Shown piece after piece: positions 38,370-46,560 of a stretch of 64,000 bases of DNA. The DNA is from Labilithrix sp. Its GTDB lineage: Bacteria > Myxococcota > Polyangia > Polyangiales > Polyangiaceae. A model generated the notes under the pieces. It did no database searches and was not told the DNA's origin. It was given only the letters and a program-made list of their open reading frames with translations. The translations under genes and the position numbers were made by a program. Positions within the stretch are counted from its first letter, which is position 1. Each line of letters opens with the position of its first letter. The stretch spans positions 7,485 to 71,484 of the forward strand of contig JAQBQL010000001.1 in NCBI GenBank assembly GCA_028287035.1, written 5' to 3'.

Positions 38370-39887
38370 TCAGGTGCGCGTGCCGACGGCGGTCGGCAAC
38401 GCAGCGGCCGCGGCGCGTGGATCGAGGAACGTCGCTCCGTCGGGGCTCGGCCGCACCGCGCTCGGGTCGACGGGCAGGCCGAGGTCGACGCTGCGCAGGA
38501 GGCCGACCTCGCCGAGCCCGAACGTCTCCTCGGCCACGTGCTGGAACGCCCGCTTCTTCGCGTCCGAGTCGAGCCACACCGTGACCTCGCGGCACCGCAT
38601 GCCGCCCAGCATGGCGTGCCAGCGGAGCGTTGCGATCATCGCGTTCGCGCAGAGCTCGATGCCGACGCGCGCCGCGCCCGTGCCGAGCGCCGGCACCGAG
38701 ATCGAGTGGCAACCGTGCTCGTCGGCGAGGAGGAGGGCGCGCGCGAACGCCCGACCCACGCAGGAGACCTCGTTCCAGGCGCTCACCGCGTGGAACACGT
38801 ACCGTGCGCCGAGGGCGCCGGGCTTCGTCGCGATGCACGACCCGAGCGGCTGCTCGCCCGCGCGCATCGCCTCCTCCTCGATCGACGTGCCGCCTCGCCG
38901 GCGGAGCGCGTCGCCGACGCCGCTCCGCATCTTCAGCTCGAAGTTCGCGCTCGAGACGATCGCGTCGGCGGTGCACGTCGAGATGTCGCCCACCTTGAAG
39001 TGCACGCGCAGCTGACCGATGAGCAGCGTGTGTGCGTCGAGGCGCGTCACGGTCGGCTCGGGCGGATCGAGGGCGCGGCCGAGCATCGCGAAGTGGTGCA
39101 GCGGCGCGGTGATGTCCTCGGGCCGCTTGTCCTTGTCCTTCTCGAGCATCGCGCGGACGACCTGCTGGAAGTACGCCTCGGCCGGCGATCGCGGGGGCGG
39201 CATGCGGGGCGGACGCGCGCCGTCGAGGATCTCGCCGACGTTGTCGAAGGGCGCATGGCCGTAGCGGAGATCACACGCGGTCGCGCCCGCGCCCCAGACG
39301 TCGGTGAAGCGGCCGACCGGCTCGCCCCGGAACTGCTCGGGCGCCATGAACTTGAGCGTGCCGGCCGTGTCGCGCGCGCTCGCGTCGGAGGTGGCGACCG
39401 CGATCCCGAAGTCGCCGAGACGGATGCCGGTCTCGGGCGCGGCGAAGACGTTCGAGGGCTTGAGGTCGCGGTGGATGACGCCCGCCTGATGCGCGGCGCG
39501 GAGCCCGAGCCCGACCTCGCGCATCACGTGGCACACGAGCCATAGCGGCAGCCCGACGCCCAGGGAAGCACGCCGGCGCCGGTCCAGCTCGGCGAGATCG
39601 AGCCCGTCGACGTACTCCTGCACGAGGTACGGGATGCCCGTCGCCTCGACCTGCCCGGCGTCCATCGCGCGCACGATCCGCGGGTCGTGGACGCGTGCCA
39701 TCAGACGCGCCTCCGACCGGACGCGTGCCGACCCCGCGTCGGGTTCCGCGTGCACGACCGACGGACGGATCGTCTTGATGATGACCGGGACGGCGAGCCC
39801 ACGGTGCTTGCCGAGCCAGACCTCGCTCATGCCGCCCTCGCCGAGGAGGCCCCACACGTCGTAGCCAGGCACGTCGAGCGACTTCAT
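38370..39887 (-). CDS. Ser/Thr protein kinase fused to a macro domain
   Basis: A 505-residue two-domain protein. The Hanks-type kinase (about 8-270) has the Gly loop GEGGMSEV (16-23), Lys38 in VIIK, catalytic HRDLKPSN (139-146), DFG (159-161) and APE (182-184), so it should be active. A macro domain (about 293-440) follows: VGDISTCTADAIVSSAN (299-315), RSGVGDALRRRGG (321-333) and SVPALGTGAARVG (397-409). Asp301 and Asn315 correspond to the ADP-ribose-contacting Asp and Asn of Af1521-type macro domains. A 65-residue C-terminal tail has no transmembrane helix, so it is cytoplasmic. Macro domains bind or hydrolyse ADP-ribose derivatives; the fusion suggests kinase activity tuned by such a ligand (inference). 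It diverges from the membrane protein gene with only 51 bases between starts. Confidence 0.88.
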   Translation of the reverse strand: MKSLDVPGYDVWGLLGEGGMSEVWLGKHRGLAVPVIIKTIRPSVVHAEPDAGSARVRSEARLMARVHDPRIVRAMDAGQVEATGIPYLVQEYVDGLDLAELDRRRRASLGVGLPLWLVCHVMREVGLGLRAAHQAGVIHRDLKPSNVFAAPETGIRLGDFGIAVATSDASARDTAGTLKFMAPEQFRGEPVGRFTDVWGAGATACDLRYGHAPFDNVGEILDGARPPRMPPPRSPAEAYFQQVVRAMLEKDKDKRPEDITAPLHHFAMLGRALDPPEPTVTRLDAHTLLIGQLRVHFKVGDISTCTADAIVSSANFELKMRSGVGDALRRRGGTSIEEEAMRAGEQPLGSCIATKPGALGARYVFHAVSAWNEVSCVGRAFARALLLADEHGCHSISVPALGTGAARVGIELCANAMIATLRWHAMLGGMRCREVTVWLDSDAKKRAFQHVAEETFGLGEVGLLRSVDLGLPVDPSAVRPSPDGATFLDPRAAAAALPTAVGTRT

Positions 39888-39938
39888 CGCGCGGCTAGCT
39901 TAGCCTCCTGCCGCGGAGCGCATGGTAGAACGTGTGCG

Positions 39939-41300
39939 GTGCGTCGCCACCTCCGCCCGAAGCCGCTCGTGACGGCGCGCGCGCGTGGCCTGCTCGCGCT
40001 GGCGTCGTTCGTGGTCGGCTTCGTGGTGCGCGCGTTCTGGGCGATGCGCGTGCAGTCTCCGCTCGGCGCGATCTACTCGGACATGGGCGGTTACGTGGGA
40101 CGTGCCGAGGGGCTGCTCGCCGGCACGACCCCCGGCGATCCGCGCGTGCTCCTCATGTGGCCGTGGGGCACGCACGTCCTCGTCGCCGGCGAGATCGCGC
40201 TGTTCGGACGCAACGCGCCGGTCGCGTTCGCGCTCGTCCATGCTGCGGTGGGCGCGCTCGCCGCGGCCTGCGCGGCGCTCCTCACCGCGCGCTTCACCGG
40301 GTCACGCGCGTGGGTGCTGGTCAGCGGCCTCGTGGTGGCCCTGTGGCATCCGCACGTCGTCTATGCGGGCTTCTTCTCGTCGGAGATCTGGTTCTCGGCC
40401 GCGATCCTGATCTTCTCGGTGCTCCTCGTCCGGCGCTTCGAGCGTGGTGGCCACGCGGGCCACGGTTGGGCCGCCGGGCTCGCACTTGCCGTCGCGTTCG
40501 CGGTACGTCCCCAGATCCTGATGACGTGCGGGATGATCGGCGCACTCGTGGCCCTCGGCTGGCTGCGGCGGCCCTTCACCCGTCCGCGCGGCGGCGCCGT
40601 CGGGGTGATGCGGCTCGCCCTGCCGTTCCTCGTGCCGGTGCTCGTGACGATGGCCGGCAGCGCGGTCCGCTACCACCGACTCTCCGGCGAGCTCGGGCTC
40701 ATCGCCTCGAACGAGCCGGCGCAGCGCCTCTTCGGCGAGACCAGCGTCGGCAAGATCGAGTCGCACTGGGTGGCGCCCGACGGCGCGGCGTGGTCCTGGT
40801 GGGTCTCGCCGCACACGAAGCAGCCGCTACGGCCCGAGCACGTCGTCCGCTACGAGGGGTTCGTCTACGACAAGCACCTGCTCGAGCAGATCCGCCGCGA
40901 CCGGCTACGCGGCGTGACGTGGCGCGCGCGCGCGGCCCGCATGGTCGACAATGTGGCGCTCCTCGCGGTCCGGAACCTGCCGTGGCCGGAGGACGACTTC
41001 CGGCGCATCCCGGTGCGGCTGCGGCTGCAGAGGTTCTTCGCGCGCGCGCTCCAGCCGCTGCTCGTGCTCGCCGCCGGAGGGCTCCTCTTCCTCGGGCGTC
41101 ACGGGGTCGCGCGCATCGTCCTGCTGACGCAGCTCGTGACCATCGTGAGCGTCGCCGCGCTCTATCTCGGCGAGGCCCGGTACCGCGTTCCCTACGACCC
41201 GTTCCTGGTGGTCGTGGCGGTCGTCGGCGCGAGCGCGGCCGTGCGGGGCCTGCGCTCGCTCGCCGGACGGGCGCGGCGAACGCTCAGGCCGACGCCTTGA
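39939..41300 (+). CDS. GT-C-like membrane glycosyltransferase (putative)
   Basis: About 453 residues with roughly ten hydrophobic segments: GLLALASFVVGFVVRAFWAM, AFALVHAAVGALAAACAALL, AWVLVSGLVVALW, ILIFSVLLV, GLALAVAFAVRPQILMTCGM and others. The first loop has YSDMGGYVGRAEGL, similar to the acidic first loop of GT-C/ArnT-PMT-type enzymes (D...Y.xxA), and VRPQ is common in those proteins. They transfer sugars from polyprenyl carriers in the periplasm. Donor and acceptor are unknown, and it could be another polytopic envelope protein. I use the GTG at 39939 because no better start lies downstream with a signal; the ribosome binding site is poor. It shares a 51-base divergent region with the kinase-macro gene and overlaps gcvH by 17 bases at the 3' end. 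Confidence 0.6.
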   Translation: MRRHLRPKPLVTARARGLLALASFVVGFVVRAFWAMRVQSPLGAIYSDMGGYVGRAEGLLAGTTPGDPRVLLMWPWGTHVLVAGEIALFGRNAPVAFALVHAAVGALAAACAALLTARFTGSRAWVLVSGLVVALWHPHVVYAGFFSSEIWFSAAILIFSVLLVRRFERGGHAGHGWAAGLALAVAFAVRPQILMTCGMIGALVALGWLRRPFTRPRGGAVGVMRLALPFLVPVLVTMAGSAVRYHRLSGELGLIASNEPAQRLFGETSVGKIESHWVAPDGAAWSWWVSPHTKQPLRPEHVVRYEGFVYDKHLLEQIRRDRLRGVTWRARAARMVDNVALLAVRNLPWPEDDFRRIPVRLRLQRFFARALQPLLVLAAGGLLFLGRHGVARIVLLTQLVTIVSVAALYLGEARYRVPYDPFLVVVAVVGASAAVRGLRSLAGRARRTLRPTP

Positions 41301-41670
41301 CGTGGGCCTCGTACGCGGCCTCGTCGAGCAGCTCGCTCGTGGCGCCGGCGGTCGACTCGATGACGACCATCCAGCCCTTGCCGTAGGCGTCCTCGTTCAC
41401 GAGCTCCGGGTTCGCGTCGAGATCCTTGTTGATGTCGACGACCTTGCCGCTCACCGGCGCGTAGAGATCGCTCAGAGTCTTGACGCTCTCGATGGTGCCG
41501 AACGCCTTGCCGGTCGTGATCTCGTCGCCGACCTTCACGTCGAGGTTCACGAGCGTGATGTCACCGAGCTGCTCGACCGCGAACGCGGTGATGCCGACGG
41601 TGACGCGGTTGCCCTCCGCCTTCGTCCACTCGTGATCCTTCGTGTACTTGAGGCCCGCGGGGATGCTCAT
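41284..41670 (-). CDS. gcvH: glycine cleavage system H protein
   Basis: A 128-residue lipoyl-carrier protein. It starts with the family sequence YTKDHEWTK and VGITAFAVEQLGDI, and the lipoylated lysine is Lys64 in GTIESVKTLSDLYAPV. GcvH shuttles the aminomethyl group between the P, T and L proteins during glycine cleavage. Length is normal (about 125-130). It lies 19 bases after gcvT in the same operon and overlaps the 3' end of the convergent membrane-protein gene by 17 bases. gcvP is not in this window. Confidence 0.96.
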   Translation of the reverse strand: MSIPAGLKYTKDHEWTKAEGNRVTVGITAFAVEQLGDITLVNLDVKVGDEITTGKAFGTIESVKTLSDLYAPVSGKVVDINKDLDANPELVNEDAYGKGWMVVIESTAGATSELLDEAAYEAHVKASA

Positions 41671-41689
41671 GAACGCTTCTCTCTCTTCT

Positions 41690-42793
41690 TCAGGTGCGCT
41701 TGTAGAAAGGGGTCTTCACGACGACGGCTTCCACGTTCTTGCCGCGGCAATCGACGAAGAACTTGGTGCCGATCGCCGTGAGCTCGGTAGGCAGATAGCC
41801 GAGACCGATCGTCTTGCCAACGGTCGGACCGGGGCTGCCGCTCGTGCAGACGCCGACCTCGCGGCCGCCCTCGTCACGCAGCGGGTAACCGTGACGCGCG
41901 ATCCCGCGGCCGGTGACCTCGAAGCCGACGAGCTTCCGGGTGAGCGGCTTGGCCTTCACCTCGGCGAGGGCGTCCTTGCCGACGAACGCCGGCTTGTCGA
42001 GCTTCGTGACCCAGCCGAGGCCAGCCTCGATCGGGTTCGTCGTCTCGTCGATGTCGTTGCCGTACAGCGAGAGGCGCGCCTCGAGGCGCAGCGTGTCGCG
42101 AGCGCCGAGGCCGGCCGGCTTGAGGCCGAGATCCTTGCCGAGCTCGAGGAGCTGGTCCCAGAGCGCCGGCGCGTCGTCCCACGCGCAGAAGATCTCGACG
42201 CCGTCCTCGCCGGTGTAGCCGGTGCGCGCCGCCGTGCAGCGGACGTTCGCGATGACCGCGTCGCGGAAGTGGAAGGACTTGAGCTCGTGGAGCTTCGACG
42301 CGTCGCTGCCGGCGCGGGCGAGCACGTCGAACGCCTTCGGGCCCTGCAGGGCGATGAGGGCGGTCGCGTCGGTCCGGTCCTCGAGCTCGCAGTGGTTGTC
42401 GGCCGCCTTCTGGAAGACCGCCTTCATCTTCTCGTGGTTCGACGCGTTGCAGACGACGAGCCAGCGGTCGTGCGCCGCGCGGTAGACGATGAGGTCGTCG
42501 AGGATCGTGCCCTGCTCGTTGCACGCGCACGTGTAGAGCGCCTGCCCGTCGACGAGCTTCGTCGCGTCGTTCGTGATGAGGTAGTCGACGACCTGCCCTG
42601 CGTATTCGCCCCGCAGCTCGAGCTCCCCCATGTGCGACACGTCGAACAGGCCGCAGGCGGTCCGGACCGCCTGGTGCTCGTCGACGATGCCGGTGTACTG
42701 GACGGGCATCTCGAAGCCGGTGAAAGGCACCATCCGGGCGCCCAGCTTGACGTGACGGTCGTGGAGCGAGGTCTTGCGCATCGGCTCGGCCAT
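41690..42793 (-). CDS. gcvT: glycine cleavage system aminomethyltransferase T protein
   Basis: A 367-residue T protein of the glycine cleavage system; it releases ammonia and passes methylene to tetrahydrofolate. Family marks include [20 protein letters not shown] (quoted in part: [14 protein letters not shown]), [21 protein letters not shown] and [15 protein letters not shown]. The C-terminal barrel [20 protein letters not shown] and the tail PFYKR are also typical. It is the first gene of a gcvT-gcvH pair. Only 68 bases separate it from the divergent methyltransferase gene, too short for a glycine riboswitch, and I see none. Confidence 0.96.
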   Translation of the reverse strand: MAEPMRKTSLHDRHVKLGARMVPFTGFEMPVQYTGIVDEHQAVRTACGLFDVSHMGELELRGEYAGQVVDYLITNDATKLVDGQALYTCACNEQGTILDDLIVYRAAHDRWLVVCNASNHEKMKAVFQKAADNHCELEDRTDATALIALQGPKAFDVLARAGSDASKLHELKSFHFRDAVIANVRCTAARTGYTGEDGVEIFCAWDDAPALWDQLLELGKDLGLKPAGLGARDTLRLEARLSLYGNDIDETTNPIEAGLGWVTKLDKPAFVGKDALAEVKAKPLTRKLVGFEVTGRGIARHGYPLRDEGGREVGVCTSGSPGPTVGKTIGLGYLPTELTAIGTKFFVDCRGKNVEAVVVKTPFYKRT

Positions 42794-42861
42794 GGGAGGC
42801 GCGCACCATAGCTGTCCGCCGCGCGAGTGTCAGCCCGCGTTCTGGGTTATGCTGCACTGCG

Positions 42862-43731
42862 ATGGCCACGCCGTTCGATCGCGCCGCGAAGCGGTACATC
42901 TCGGAATGGGTTCCGCGCTTCACGCCGTACCACCTCGATCTGGTGCAGGAGCTGGCGCTCGTCGCCGGGCAGCACGTGCTCGTGACGCGGTGCGGCCCCG
43001 GGGCGGAGGTGCTCGCGGTCGCGCGCGCCGTCGGCGACGAGGGCCGCGTCCGCGCCATCGACCCGAGCGCGGAGCTCGTGGCCATCTGCGCCGAGCAGGT
43101 CGAGAAGGCCGGGTTCCCGGCGGTCACGTGCGAGCGCGGCGAGCTCGACGACACCGGCGAGGGCGGCTGGAACGCCATCGTCTGCGCGTTCGGCCTGTGG
43201 ACCGCCAAGGACCGAGGCGCGGTTCTGAGGAAGTGGGCCTCGTCCCTCGCGCCCGACGGCAAGGTGGGCGTCCTCACGTTCGGCCCCCCCGACCCGGCCG
43301 ACCCCTTCGAGATCCTCTCGGCAGCCCTTCGCGAGCTCGAGCCGGACGCCGTCGCGAAGCCGCCGCGCATCGATGCGACGCGCGAAGCCCTCGTGAAGAC
43401 GTTCGAGGAGGGCGGGCTCGCGCTCGTCCGCCACACGACGCTCCGTCACGCCGTCACGTTTCCCAGCGCCGAGGCGTTCACGGACGCGATCCGCGAGGGG
43501 CGCACGTGGCGCAGCATCTGGGCGGAGCTCGGGCCGGAGCGCATGGGGCTCGTCACCGCGCGGTTCTACGATCAGGTGGGCGGGCCGACCGCGCCGCTCA
43601 CGTTCGAGCCGTGCGCGACGCTCGCGATCGCGGCGCTCCCCGGCGCGGAGGTGGCGCTGGCGGTCCGCCCCAGCGTGATCGCCCCGCGGCTCAGCACGAC
43701 GGAGCTTCCGGACGACGATTCCGAGGGGTGA
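42862..43731 (+). CDS. SAM-dependent methyltransferase (class I)
   Basis: A 289-residue Rossmann-fold methyltransferase of the UbiE/COQ5-like type. Motif I is degenerate: VLVTRCGPGAEVLAVARAV instead of VLDvGcGtG. Motif II RVRAIDPSAELVAICAEQ and IVCAFGLWTAKDRGAVLRKW keep the family pattern. The N-terminal FDRAAKRYISEWVPRFTPYH matches UbiE-like starts. The C-terminal half is an unusual cap-like region. The substrate is unknown. It stands between gcvT (divergent) and metK, with a possible common theme of one-carbon metabolism, but this is only neighbourhood evidence. The last residues are acidic (DDDSEG). Confidence 0.75.
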   Translation: MATPFDRAAKRYISEWVPRFTPYHLDLVQELALVAGQHVLVTRCGPGAEVLAVARAVGDEGRVRAIDPSAELVAICAEQVEKAGFPAVTCERGELDDTGEGGWNAIVCAFGLWTAKDRGAVLRKWASSLAPDGKVGVLTFGPPDPADPFEILSAALRELEPDAVAKPPRIDATREALVKTFEEGGLALVRHTTLRHAVTFPSAEAFTDAIREGRTWRSIWAELGPERMGLVTARFYDQVGGPTAPLTFEPCATLAIAALPGAEVALAVRPSVIAPRLSTTELPDDDSEG

Positions 43732-43804
43732 CGCCGCCGTTGCATGTGATGGCGGGACGCGGCCGGACGCGGCCGGACGCGAAAGGCCGAGCCGCGATAG
43801 CTCT

Positions 43805-43858
43805 TTGCGCCGCGCGCGTGTCGCGCTATGTGCGGGCCCTCGAAATCTTCCTCAGGAG
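43805..43858 (+). promoter_or_regulatory. possible promoter and ribosome binding site of metK
   Basis: TTGCGC, a 16-base spacer and TATGTG (43805-43832) resemble a sigma-70 promoter with a weak -35. AGGAG at 43854-43858 is a good ribosome binding site 6 bases before the ATG. No SAM riboswitch fold is visible in the 133-base leader; a tandem 9-base repeat (cggccggac) lies near 43765. Confidence 0.35.
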
Positions 43859-43864
43859 TGACGA

Positions 43865-45229
43865 ATGGCACGCTACCAGTTCACGTCGGAATCGGTCACC
43901 GAAGGACATCCGGACAAGCTCTGTGACGCGATCTCCGACGCGATCCTCGACGCCATCCTCGCGCAGGATCCCAAGGCGCGCGTCGCGTGTGAGTCGCTCG
44001 CGAAGACCGGCATGGTCGTCGTCGCCGGCGAGATCACGACGTCCGCCATCATCGACGTGCCGACCATCGTGCGTCGCGCGGTCCTCGAGATTGGCTACAA
44101 CGACTCGGCGATCGGCTTCGACGGCAACACGTGCGCGATCCTCGCCGCCGTCGAGCAGCAGAGCCCGGACATCGCGCAGGGCGTGGACGAGGGCGAAGGC
44201 CTCCACAAGGAGCAGGGCGCCGGCGACCAGGGTCTCATGTTCGGTTATGCGACCGACGAGACCCCGAACCTGATGCCCGCGCCGATCGACTACGCGCACC
44301 AGCTCGCGCGTCAGCTCGCGGCCATCCGCAAGAGCGGCAAGGTCGACTTCCTCCGCCCCGACGGCAAGACGCAGGTCACGCTCGAGTACGAGAACGACGT
44401 GCCCGTCCGCTGCGACGCGATCGTCGTCTCCACGCAGCACTCGGAAGGCGTGAAGCACAAGACCCTCAAGGACGCGGTCATGGACCTCGTCGTCGAGAAG
44501 GTCATCCCGAAGAAGCTGATCGACAAGAACACCAAGTTCCACATCAACCCGACCGGCCGCTTCGTCGTCGGCGGCCCGCAGGGCGACTGCGGGCTCACGG
44601 GCCGCAAGATCATCGTCGACACGTACGGCGGCATGGGCCGTCACGGCGGCGGCGCGTTCAGCGGCAAGGACCCGTCGAAGGTCGACCGCTCGGCCTGCTA
44701 CTACGCGCGCTTCGTCGCGAAGAACATCGTCGCCGCCGGCCTCGCCAAGCGCTGCGAGGTCCAGGTCGCGTACGCCATCGGCGTCGCGCGTCCCGTCGGC
44801 ATCTACGTGAACACGTTCGGCACCGGCAAGGTGTCGGACGAGAAGCTCCAGGCGTACGTCGAGCAGCACTTCGACATGCGCCCGAAGGCGCTCATCGACG
44901 AGCTCGGGCTCCTCGCGCCGCAGTACCACCCGACCTCCGCGTACGGCCACTTCGGTCGCTCCGAGTTCGCGTGGGAGAAGGTCAACCGCGCCGCCGTCAT
45001 GGCCGCGGACCTCCTCGGCACGCGCGGCAAGGGCACGAAGATCGAGCTCGGCACCAACGGCGCCGCCAACGGCACCAACGGCTCCAACGGCAAGGGCGTC
45101 AGCGCGAACCTCGCCAACGGCACGAAGAAGGCCGACAAGGCGGACAAGGCCGACAAGAAGTCGGACAAGTCCGACAAGAAGAAGGCGAAGAAGTCCGGCA
45201 AGAAGTCCGGCGCGTCCGCCGAGGCCTGA
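43865..45229 (+). CDS. metK: S-adenosylmethionine synthetase with a lysine-rich C-terminal tail
   Basis: A 454-residue MetK, making S-adenosylmethionine from ATP and methionine. Family marks are [15 protein letters not shown] at the start, [27 protein letters not shown] and [22 protein letters not shown] (quoted in part: [18 protein letters not shown]). The enzyme body ends near residue 385, the usual end of the family. About 69 extra residues follow: an Asn/Gly stretch ([16 protein letters not shown]) then KADK/KSDK repeats ending KKSGKKSG. Typical MetK is 380-400 residues, so the tail is an add-on, perhaps for nucleic-acid or surface binding (inference). The stop is followed by a hairpin at 45300-45324. 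A strong AGGAG precedes the ATG. Confidence 0.96.
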   Translation: MARYQFTSESVTEGHPDKLCDAISDAILDAILAQDPKARVACESLAKTGMVVVAGEITTSAIIDVPTIVRRAVLEIGYNDSAIGFDGNTCAILAAVEQQSPDIAQGVDEGEGLHKEQGAGDQGLMFGYATDETPNLMPAPIDYAHQLARQLAAIRKSGKVDFLRPDGKTQVTLEYENDVPVRCDAIVVSTQHSEGVKHKTLKDAVMDLVVEKVIPKKLIDKNTKFHINPTGRFVVGGPQGDCGLTGRKIIVDTYGGMGRHGGGAFSGKDPSKVDRSACYYARFVAKNIVAAGLAKRCEVQVAYAIGVARPVGIYVNTFGTGKVSDEKLQAYVEQHFDMRPKALIDELGLLAPQYHPTSAYGHFGRSEFAWEKVNRAAVMAADLLGTRGKGTKIELGTNGAANGTNGSNGKGVSANLANGTKKADKADKADKKSDKSDKKKAKKSGKKSGASAEA

Positions 45230-45299
45230 ATCGCGCGCTCGAGGCGCCCACCGGGTGGGAGTCTCGAACGCATCGCGAAAGACGCGGAGACGCGTGCGC

Positions 45300-45324
45300 C
45301 CCCTCGTTCCTTGGTGACGAGGGG
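45300..45324. terminator. hairpin downstream of metK
   Basis: An 8-bp perfect stem CCCCTCGT / ACGAGGGG with a 9-base loop lies 70 bases after the metK stop and 75 bases before the end of the convergent coiled-coil gene. It lacks a T-run. It could terminate transcription from both sides. Confidence 0.45.
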
Positions 45325-45399
45325 CGGTGCGCCTCGAGCAGCTCGTCGCGGCGGCGGGGAAGAACGGAACCTTCAGCTCGCGCGAAGTGAGCGGCGCGG

Positions 45400-45807
45400 T
45401 CAGCGAAGGATTGCGCAGATCTCGCCGGGCGGGCAGCGGCTCGAGGGCGAGCCCGTGCCGACGTCCACCTGGGCGCGCGCGGTCTGGCACTGCGCGAGAT
45501 CGAGCGCGACGCGCCGCGAGGTCGCGGCGCACGACTCGGCGACCGCGCGCTCCTGCGTGAGCCGTTGGCGATGCAGCTCGGCGCTCGCTGCGCGATCGTC
45601 GATCGCCCGGCACTCGGTCCCGCGCGCCGCCACGCCATAGCTCGCGGTGGCGGCGAGAAGCGACGCGACCGCGCCGAAGACGATCATGATGCGCACGTCG
45701 CCGGGCGCGCTCAGCTGCGCCCGGAGGCGGGCGTTGTCCGCGTCGAGCCCCACGATGCGGGCCTCGATGCGCGCGAGCTCCTCGCGTGCCTGCTCCTCGG
45801 TGCTCAT
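45400..45807 (-). CDS. small coiled-coil single-pass membrane protein
   Basis: A 135-residue protein. Residues 1-32 form a charged heptad-like helix (EEQAREELARIEARIVGLDADNARLRAQL, in part), then a hydrophobic segment near 39-58 (IMIVFGAVASLLAATASYGV), and a mostly helical extracytoplasmic part with four Cys residues (ECRAI, ESCAA, AQCQTA, RCPPGEICAI). No domain is recognised. Its ATG overlaps the stop of the AgmX-like gene (ATGA), and both proteins have the same plan of N-terminal coiled coil, membrane helix and Cys-containing C-terminus. They may form a heteromeric envelope complex. Function is unknown. Confidence 0.65.
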   Translation of the reverse strand: MSTEEQAREELARIEARIVGLDADNARLRAQLSAPGDVRIMIVFGAVASLLAATASYGVAARGTECRAIDDRAASAELHRQRLTQERAVAESCAATSRRVALDLAQCQTARAQVDVGTGSPSSRCPPGEICAILR

Positions 45808-46505
45808 GGGCTCCTCACGGTGTAGGACCTGCCCACGGTGACGGCGGCGCCGCCGAACGACGGCACCTTCACGCGCCGCAGCACCGCGAGCACGCAGGAC
45901 CGATCGGACTCGGTCAGGTTGCCGTCGGACGAGTCGATGACCGCGCTCTCGACCTGGCCGGTGCCGGCGGCGAACGTCACCTTGGTGTGGAAGGCGACGG
46001 GCCGGGCCGGCACGAAGCAGCCGCGAATCGTCGTCTGCGCCGCGGTGAGGGCCGAGCTGGCGATCGCCGGGTCGAACGCGCACTGGCACAGCGGGTCGCC
46101 CTGCCGACAGCTGCACTGGGCGGGCTGGCTCGCGCTGCGCGCCGCGGCCCGCTGCTTCTCGGCGAGCCCGCGTTGACAGGCAAGGAGCTCCGCGGACGCG
46201 CGCGCTTCGCCGCCCTGACACTCGACGACCTGCGCGTGCTCGCGTCCGAGCTCGCCCGCCTCCTCGGCGAGCTGCGCCGCGCGAACCGCCTTGTCGTGCG
46301 TGGCGGCCGCGAGAGACCCGCCGCCCCAGCCGACCAGCGTGGCGGCCGTGATCCCGATCGAGAGGAGGAGCCACGTCGCCCGCTTCCTGCTCCGCGCCGC
46401 GAGCTCGCTGCGCATGGCCTCTTGCTTCTCGAGCAGCGCGGCCGCGTCCTCTTCGGCGCGGCGGATGCGCTCACGCAGCACGACTTCTTCGGATCGGAAC
46501 GGCAT
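45804..46505 (-). CDS. coiled-coil membrane protein with AgmX/PglI-like C-terminal domain
   Basis: A 233-residue protein with a strong ribosome binding site (GAGAGGAGG, 4 bases before the ATG). Residues 1-40 are a charged helix (RERIRRAEEDAAALLEKQEA), followed by a transmembrane helix (about 44-66, WLLLSIGITAATLVGWGGG). A middle Cys-rich part has CSCRQGDPLCQCAF. The last 80 residues (TTIRGCFVPA, KVTFAAGTGQVESAVID, DRSCVLAVLRRVKVPSFGG, VTVGRSYTV) fit the AgmX/PglI C-terminal domain, a TonB-C-like fold found in myxobacterial motility and secretion proteins. It is the first gene of a two-gene unit. A motility role is not shown by the sequence; the domain occurs in many unrelated proteins. Confidence 0.75.
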   Translation of the reverse strand: MPFRSEEVVLRERIRRAEEDAAALLEKQEAMRSELAARSRKRATWLLLSIGITAATLVGWGGGSLAAATHDKAVRAAQLAEEAGELGREHAQVVECQGGEARASAELLACQRGLAEKQRAAARSASQPAQCSCRQGDPLCQCAFDPAIASSALTAAQTTIRGCFVPARPVAFHTKVTFAAGTGQVESAVIDSSDGNLTESDRSCVLAVLRRVKVPSFGGAAVTVGRSYTVRSP

Positions 46506-46560
46506 GCCGCCTCCTCTCTTCGACAGAGAGGATAGCGCCGGAGCCCGTCGGGGCCAGCTC

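Noticed and set aside
42794..42861. Glycine riboswitch upstream of gcvT
   Set aside because: Only 68 bases separate the divergent genes and the conserved GGAGA/pseudo-symmetrical cores are missing.
43732..43864. SAM riboswitch upstream of metK
   Set aside because: The leader has no SAM-I or SAM-II helices or conserved core; only GC-rich tandem repeats.
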